DNA from: Hygrocybe punicea
Taxonomy: Eukaryota; Basidiomycota; Agaricomycetes; Agaricales; Hygrophoraceae
Assembly: GCA_963556145.1 (NCBI GenBank)
Contig: OY744471.1
Span: forward strand, 2,721,590-2,785,589
Direction of reading: 5' to 3'
Length of the DNA: 64,000 nucleotides
The position numbers and the translations under genes are program-made. A model generated the notes under the pieces. That model was given only the letters and a program-made list of their open reading frames with translations, searched no databases and was not told the DNA's origin. Below, one piece after another: positions 57,827 through 64,000 of this stretch. Numbering within the stretch: the stretch's first letter is position 1; each line of letters begins with the position of its first letter.

Positions 57827-59914
57827 GGACTTCCTGAAAATGTGGTGCCGATTACAAAACATCTCACATCCACCATGTGCTCATTACCCAATGATGATGT
57901 GATATCTTTGTCAAGAGAACAAGTGTTGGTACTACCTAATTTTGCAATGACTGATTATGCATGTCAAGGACGTACTCGTCCTAACAATGTGGTCGACCTC
58001 AGTAGTTGTAGAAACCACCAATCCTACTATACTTGCTTATCAAGAAGTGCATCTGCAGCAGGAACTATCATCATGCAAGGCTTTGATCCTAAAGTAATTA
58101 CAGGTGGTGCTTCTGGATATCTCAGGCAAGAATTCAGGGAATTAGAACTGCTTGATGAGATTACCAAACTGAAATATCAAGGACTCTTACCAGACCATGT
58201 CAAGGGAGATCAGCGAAATTCTATCATTGATCAATTTAGAAAATGGAAAGGAAAGTCATATATTCCAAAAAACATTCATCATGCTATTGCATGGAAAGCC
58301 ACGGAGCAACTAAATCAATACACAACACAGCCCTCTCCATGGCAATTAATTAAACCTATGAACAAACATCAAAAGGCAGATTTCAGAAACCTCAACTTTG
58401 TTCCTGCAAAAGGAACTGTTCCAATCACTGTCACTCATAAAAATTCCACAGCCAATGTATTGCAAAATAAAAAATGAAAATTACAACAAGTTGTAAGTTC
58501 ATCTTCCATTGTGAAAAAAAGACGAAAAACAAGTACTATTGAATTAAATGAACCAAAAGGGTTTATATGGGATGCGCAAGATTGGAGCTGTGCTTATGAT
58601 TCACTCTTTACAATATTACTAGCAATATGGAATGAAGATCCATCAAGTTGGAAAAAAAGATTCAATAGCATCAATGAAATATTAAAGATTTTGAGCTTAG
58701 GATTCAAACGATCCAAGAATCACACAACAGATTTAGAAACAGTTAGAAATACAATCAGACATTTATTGCATCAAGATAAACCCAAAATATTTCCTTATGG
58801 TCAAGTTGGCATTGCCATAAGTGATTTGGCCCATTATATAATGAAAGCAAATGAACCAATGACTTCAACTTGTCTTAAATGTATGAATTGTGAAAACATA
58901 ACCATTCTGGAAAATGATAGATGTGATGCCATCTTTCATTGTTCATATTCATTTTCTGGAACAATCTCAGCATGTCTTGCTCAAATCATAGTTAATGTTA
59001 GAGGCGTGCAACTCCGGAAGGATCGGAGTTCTTCGGAGGAGTGGAGACGTCAACTCTTGAAGTAGGTTCACTACTTCCTTAAGTCGTATTAAGAAGACGT
59101 GGATGGAGCGGAGTTAGTCCGGAGTTCCGGACTAAGTACTAAGATAACTAATGAGCTTAAGGGAAAGCCTTAAGTTTGAGAGTGGGTAAGAAATAAGGAA
59201 CTCAAGTTGATTTTCTGAACGGAGTTACAGGACATTGTAGTTCTAGTTTATATACTTGGTAAACTAATTGTCATGTCCTTGGAGACGTGAAGACAATATG
59301 AACTCTGGAAAGAGGACCGGAGTTCAGAAGAAAATAAAAGGGATAAAAGGTTGCTATGTACGGTGACAAGTAAACAAAGGGGAGGAAGAGAAAAGGAGGT
59401 CGGAGTAAACGGAGATGGGGAAGAATAGTATTTAACAAGAGAAGAACAATAACGTACGTGAGAAGATAAGATAAGATAAGATAAGATAAGTCGGCGGAAA
59501 AGTCCGGAGCGGAGTTCGTCGGAATCCGGCGGAGCTGCATGGGATATGACAGTTAATAGACAATGGCACAAATGTCAATTGTGTTGGGGAGAGATTACTA
59601 AATTTATTGCATTTAACAAAATTCCACCTCTAATCATGTTTACAGTTGACTCTATTGAGAATTTAATAGTTAGTCAAGTTATAAACTTGTCAATTGATGA
59701 CATATCCACTGCTTTCACATTGAGAGGAATTGTGTACTATGGTGATGCACATTTTACTGCCCGCATATTCATCAACAGTATGGTATGGTTTCATGATGGT
59801 ATATCAACCAGATCAATTTGTATTAATGAAGGTGATATAGATGACTTTTCAAATATTAATTTATTGTCATGTAATGGTAATAATGCTGTACTGTTTATAT
59901 ATGCTCAATCTTAA
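57827..59914 (+). pseudogene. Helitron helicase end plus USP-like peptidase, split
   Basis: Same frame as before after the TAA: NFAMTDYACQGRTRPNNVVD and SYYTCLSRSASAAGTIIMQG close the helicase. A TGA at 58475 follows NVLQNKK. The peptidase part has a Cys box FIWDAQDWSCAYDSLFTILL (about 58560), zinc-ribbon cysteines CLKCMNC and CQLCWGE, and a His/Asp box RGIVYYGDAHFTARIFIN with MVWFHDGI near 59.8 kb. The pattern fits a USP (C19) ubiquitin peptidase; inference. A ~530-bp insertion at 59007-59539 separates the two halves. Ends FIYAQS at 59914. Confidence 0.75.
59007..59539. mobile_element. Insertion in Helitron peptidase region
   Basis: Sequence foreign to the ORF, bounded by TGCA at both sides (59007-59010, 59536-59539), with CTCCGGA-type motifs in inverse orientation near the ends and an AGATAAGATAAG repeat at 59465-59490. 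TGCA may be the duplication or part of the ends. No ORF. Exact class unknown. Confidence 0.55.
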
Positions 59915-59983
59915 TATTTGTTCTCTTGCTAAAAAGAGGGACGAGTAACATGCCATGCAAAGCAAAGGCCCACACCCCACTAG

Positions 59984-62446
59984 TTTAGTGTGATAGAACC
60001 AAAGTGGTTGTAGAAACGGCAAGAAGGGTTGTCAGGGTCACATTGACAGAGGATGTATCCAACAGCGATGTAGGATGTGTCGACAGCAAGAATGACCAGC
60101 GAATCTGAAGTGTAGTCAATCGGATGAAGCGCAGGTGAATTGAGAACGGCTTGTTTCAGGTCTGCCTGAGCGGCGATCTGGTTGGGACCAAATTCGAAGG
60201 GTGCGTCTTTGTGCATGAGTTTAACAAGATGATGCGCACGCTGTAGAGATTGATATCTCTCTGTGTGCGTATTCTCTTATTTTCCATTGTTACAGTTTAC
60301 CTTATCTTCTTTACAATCCCACTTCACCATTTCTTCACCACAGTCCATTTATAGATACTATACAGTACCTATATAGTGGCTTGTGTACATAGTTACAAAC
60401 AAGAAGAGTTTTGGGTTTTGACCCCAGTGACAACGATCTCGCACACCCCGAATCCGCGCCTACCCAGGCTGCGTTCACCACAACGCTGCGCAAAGTTGCG
60501 GATAAAGATTTGAAGAACACCTACTGTGCCAAGGAACGAATGGATGTCGGACAGGTTGTGGCAAGGGCCCCAGTTACAAATCGTGGCTAGTTTCTCTTCG
60601 TCGGGTAAATGGCCGTTTGTTGTGCAGCGATGGCCTACTACTGTGATTTCAGGAGCGCAGAGGGTAGACTTGAAGGCGGAAAAGGTTCCCCCACAGTATT
60701 TCATGTGCTGGACAATGCGATTGAGCATAGTGAAATGTTCCCAGATGAAGCGGCGAATACCCGGGTTCGCAGCGATAGTTTCATAAGTGCCATCATGTAG
60801 GAGATAGGATGATTTAGGGCCTTTGACTGGGACATCGTCTATGTAAGGTATCGTCCACTGTGGGATCTTGGGTTGCAGGATGAAAGTAACGTCGTCGTGG
60901 AATATCGGGACTGAATTTTTCCATCCCATAGGCAGAGTAACAAGTTGCAACGCTCCAAAAGGTGTTTGGAAGGTGGTGTAGTTGCGCGAAGACTTGGCGA
61001 TAGGTCGTTCGTTGTATCCGACGTATAAATCAAAGCAGGCGCCACAGGATCGGCCAGTGAACTGTTCGGCCATGTGTTCAGGGATAGGAGGTACGCCAGA
61101 ATGCGCAATGGTCACTGCATTAAGAGGCTCGAGACTGTGAACGATGCGAAGCGTTTTACCACCTTTTGTCAGAACCGTAAACCAACACGAGCGATAGGAG
61201 GAGTTCGAGGGTTCGTAGACTTTGGCTTCAATTTTACGGTGAATAATATTGCATACTTCCTCATAGATACCAGGAGGAATAGGAATGTTGCGCTGGACCC
61301 AGGGAGTGTGCGGTAATACGGGGAACTTGACGGGTGGAAAGAAATCAGTGCGAAATCTTCCGCGCTCGTTGTCGGTCCACACAAAACCTTTCTCTTGTTT
61401 GCGTATAAAGTCATGCATTAGTGCGCGCTCAGCTGGCCAGAGGAAGTTGCCTTCGTGAACTTTGTCGAACGCATCGCGACGTTCCTGCGTGTAGTGGTCT
61501 GTGGGGATGAAAGGTGGAGGATTCGGATCGAGGTTAGGAAGTTTGGCAAGCGGATCGCCAGTGATTTTGCGTATTATATGGAATTTGTCGGGGAGTTCAG
61601 CAATGACAGGCTTGACCTTGCGAGCGACGGGCTTGTAGACTTTCTTTTGGGTGGCAAAAATGCTAGCAAAGTCATCTGATAGTGTAGAAGGAGATGCGGA
61701 TGAAGATGAATAGGAAAAGGACAACAAGGGATCTGGTGACAAAGGAGAAAAAGAGGTTGAGCATACTGGAGTAGATGGGGAACCATTAGGAAAACCACAG
61801 GTGGAAAGATAGACACGGGGAACTGTAGACGAAGACGACGAGTCCGCTAAATGGGTATAAGATTCAATGTACGTAGTGTTGGTATGTTCGTCGTGCACTA
61901 TTACTAGTGTGATGTCTCTGTCATCTAGTGCGCTCAGTTCCCCTTGTTGATAAAAACTGAGGACGAGTGTAGGGGTACGCCGCGCTGTCATGCTTCGCTT
62001 CGAGGGTATGTTGGAATTGTCGCCGATCTGTTCAAATTTGGTTCGCGTATCATAATTGTCTGGTCTTCGTTGTGGTAATTCTTGACAACGCTTTCCGTAA
62101 GTACGTCAAACGGTCGTCCCAGGAGAATATGGTACGCGGGGTCACGGATGACATGCATCTGCAGGAAAAGTGTGATGTCGCCAATTTTACAAGGAACATT
62201 CCGCACGAGACCCAGGGACTGATCAATTGAACCATTCGCCGATTGCATATTGAGACGAATCGCTGGGTCGTAGGGGAGACTAAACTGATGACAGACGTCT
62301 TCTGACATTGCGACGATTTGCGAACCAGGGTCAATGATGCTACCGACTTGTTCTTGTCTGTCAAGGAGCAAATTGACAGCATGTAGAGCGTGCAATTCTT
62401 TTGCAACGGTGACTCCACGAGTTACCCGCCGTCCTCGTCTACACAA
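59984..62446 (-). pseudogene. Ty3/Gypsy protease-RT-RNase H fragment
   Basis: Frame with protease (IIDPGSQIVAMSEDV, HILLGRPFDVLTESVVKN), then a change to the RT frame (61991-60393): FHIIRKITGDPLAKLPNL, YEPSNSSYRSCWFTVLTKGG, TLPMGWKNSVPIFHDDV and the catalytic TIPYIDDVPVKGP. A solo LTR (60242-60482) splits RT from RNase H (EFGPNQIAAQADLKQAVLNS, VILAVDTSYIAVGY). Removing 245 bp rejoins RNFAQR and AHHLVKLM in frame. The RNase H stops at ITLN where the Helitron 3' end begins. No gag is visible. The expected integrase is on the other strand. Confidence 0.85.
60242..60482 (-). mobile_element. 241-bp solo LTR
   Basis: TGTAGAGATTGAT at the left and GCGTTCACCACA at the right (plus-strand reading), flanked by ACGC (60238-60241, 60483-60486). 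On the minus strand a TATA-like TATAAATG lies at 60353-60346, consistent with that orientation. No partner LTR is nearby. Confidence 0.75.
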
Positions 62447-63861
62447 ATCAGGAAGCCGTTTCTGACATACCGCGATCCGATAAAGCCCGCACGGCCGACG
62501 CTCGTCTTGCCCTCATCGAGACCTGGTTATGAGATCTAACCCGACCCGCGAACTTCACGGATGACGAGTACCATCTGTTCCTGAGATACTCCCTTGAGTT
62601 CTTCGTCACTGATAACAAGCTTTGGCGCAAAGACCGTCACGGAAAACACAAACTCGTCATACCGCCCGACCGTTGGCTTCAATTACTCAAAGACGCTCAT
62701 GACTCTCTTGGCCACAAAGGTATATTCTCTGTCTGTGCCCGGCTACTCGATCGTTTCTGGTGGCCGCACCTCGACCACGACGTTAAGTGGTACATCCAGT
62801 CTTGCCATCAGTGCCAAGTACAGCAAATGCGTTATCACCACATTCCACCCACCGTTGGTACACCGGCCTTGCTATTTCGTAAAGCATATGTCAACACAAT
62901 GTTTATGCCACGATCCGGCGGCTATCGATACATTGTCCAAGCCCGTTGCTCCCTGTCCGCCTACCCTGAGTTCCGCATGTTACGCCGCGAGACCGGCTCA
63001 ACCATCGGCACATTCCTATTCGAAGACATCTTATGCTGTTGGGGCACTCTCGAAGAAATCGTTACCGACAATGGCAAGCTGTTCGTAGAAGCGCTCGACT
63101 ATCTTGCCTCCCGCTACGGTATCCGGCACATCTGCATTTCACCCTATAACTCACAAGCGAACGGACCCATTGAGCGTCGCCACCTAGATGTCCGGGAGGC
63201 CATTATGAAAAGTTGTGACGGAGATGAAAAGAAATGGCACACCGTTACCCATTCCGTATTTTGGACCGAACGGGTCACTATACACAAAAGCCTCGGATAC
63301 TCGTCCTACTACATCGCACACGGAGTAGAACCGCTTTTTCCATTTGATTTTGCCGAAGCTACGTACATGGTTCCGACGCAAGATACGATGTCTACGACTG
63401 ACCTCATAGTCATCCGCGCCCAACAACTTCGTAAACGAGAAGCCGACCTCGATTGGGTCAAAGAAAAGCTTACCAAATCTCGGCTCGCGTCGGCCCGGCA
63501 ATTTGAGCAGAAATACGCCAACACGATCAAAGTTTTCAACTTCGAACCCGGTAACCTCATTCTTGTCCGAAATTCACGTATCGAAATGTCTCTCGATCGT
63601 AAAGCAAAGCCGCGGTACTTTGGACCCATGGTTGTCATCAGGAAAACAGAAGGCGGATCCTACATACTCGCCGAACTCAACAGTGCGGTTTCTAGATCCC
63701 GATTTGCCGCTTTCTGAGTCATACCCTACCACGCCCGCTCAAAAATATCGATACCGTTGGACGATTTCTTACAATACCCCGATGCCGACGATACCGATTC
63801 AAATGATCTTGATGATCCGACGTACCCGCCCTCCATAGACTCCTCACCCGACGACGATTAA
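62447..63861 (+). pseudogene. Ty3/Gypsy integrase fragment
   Basis: Begins abruptly (SDIPRSDKARTADARLALIE) about 10 bp from the end of the opposite-strand protease. TGA at 62530-62532 (after ETWL) and at 63715-63717 (AAF before VIPYH) both fall where arginine is expected. Zinc-binding HHCC: AHDSLGHKGIFSVCARLLDR and YIQSCHQCQ. Core: NTMFMPRSGGYRYIV (first catalytic Asp replaced by Asn), EEIVTDNGKLF and YNSQANGPIERRH. It ends with PRYFGPMVVIRKTEGGSYIL and an acidic tail to TAA at 63859. Integrase would insert the cDNA; this copy cannot. Confidence 0.85.
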
Positions 63862-64000
63862 GCATTTCATTTATATTCTGTCCACGTTATACCCCCATTT
63901 TATTTAGTTCCTCTTAGTTTTCTAACGATATGACGAATGATGCGAATAGTCCTATGTCTTCGGGAGCCGATTGGCTTTCCTTAGCTGGGTGAACAAGCTG
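63862..64000. other. 3' flank of integrase, no gene
   Basis: Sequence after the Gypsy integrase; may be the start of its 3' region, but no LTR is identifiable before the window ends. Confidence 0.4.

Larger units (their letters stand above)
51100..59983 (+). mobile_element. Large Helitron with two nested insertions
   Basis: Rep, PIF1 helicase and peptidase domains lie in order on +. The 3' end is placed at CTAG (59980-59983) because the preceding ACATGCCATG...GGCCCAC resembles the 3' end of the 27.69-kb copy, and because the Gypsy sequence resumes immediately after. The 5' end is not defined. The element is AT-rich compared with the GC-rich DIRS and Gypsy neighbours. It is inserted in the minus-strand Gypsy RNase H sequence. 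Confidence 0.75.

Overview
The window looks like a transposon-rich stretch of a basidiomycete nuclear genome, most likely an Agaricomycete. The basis is many introns of about 41-60 nt with GT-AG borders, no operons, a fungal CSC1/OSCA channel gene, and DIRS-type, Ty3/Gypsy, Helitron and Tc1-like elements. A run of 100 N (1119-1218) marks an assembly gap. The species cannot be named from this.

Layout. 1-3.8 kb: no intact gene; decayed repeat ends (Helitron 3' ends, an LTR end, a TIR-element end) and low-complexity tracts. 3.8-5.0 kb: broken gene of a repeated, unnamed fungal family. 5.0-8.8 kb (-): damaged DIRS-like retrotransposon. 9.2-10.0 kb: decayed protein kinase A. 10.45-11.06 kb and 16.88-17.50 kb: two arms of an inverted duplication holding exon-like pieces. 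11.2-12.8 kb: another broken intron-rich gene. 14.0-15.4 kb: 137-bp minisatellite split by a MITE. 15.6-16.8 kb (-): apparently intact five-exon Tc1/mariner transposase. 17.5-21.9 kb (+): second DIRS copy with open gag, RT/RNase H and tyrosine recombinase frames. 22.05-25.66 kb (+): complete 15-exon CSC1-like channel gene, the clearest host gene. 26.8-27.4 kb: broken coiled-coil gene and a minisatellite. 27.7-32.9 kb (-): truncated Helitron interrupted by a short non-autonomous LTR element that carries one ORF. 33-39.5 kb: IR/TIR elements, pyrimidine tract and a satellite of about 169 bp.

39.5-50.9 kb is the most unusual part: four intron-rich genes of unnamed families in -,+,-,+ order, bounded by 79-bp inverted ends that match at 58 of 79 ungapped positions. 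The two + genes reconstruct as intact 461-aa and 572-aa proteins. The two - genes are broken, one of them by a MITE, a solo LTR and a nonsense codon. 51-60 kb (+): a large AT-rich Helitron with Rep, PIF1 helicase and a C-terminal USP-like peptidase domain, interrupted by a MITE and a second insertion. 60-63.9 kb: a Ty3/Gypsy element split head to head, with protease-RT-RNase H on - and integrase on +, plus a solo LTR.

Common threads. Five insertions can be removed on paper with the reading frame kept, given their target-site duplications. Premature stops recur as TGA where the family context favours arginine, as expected of CGA to TGA change by C-to-T transition at CpG. Family assignments rest on motif recognition by eye; no database was searched.
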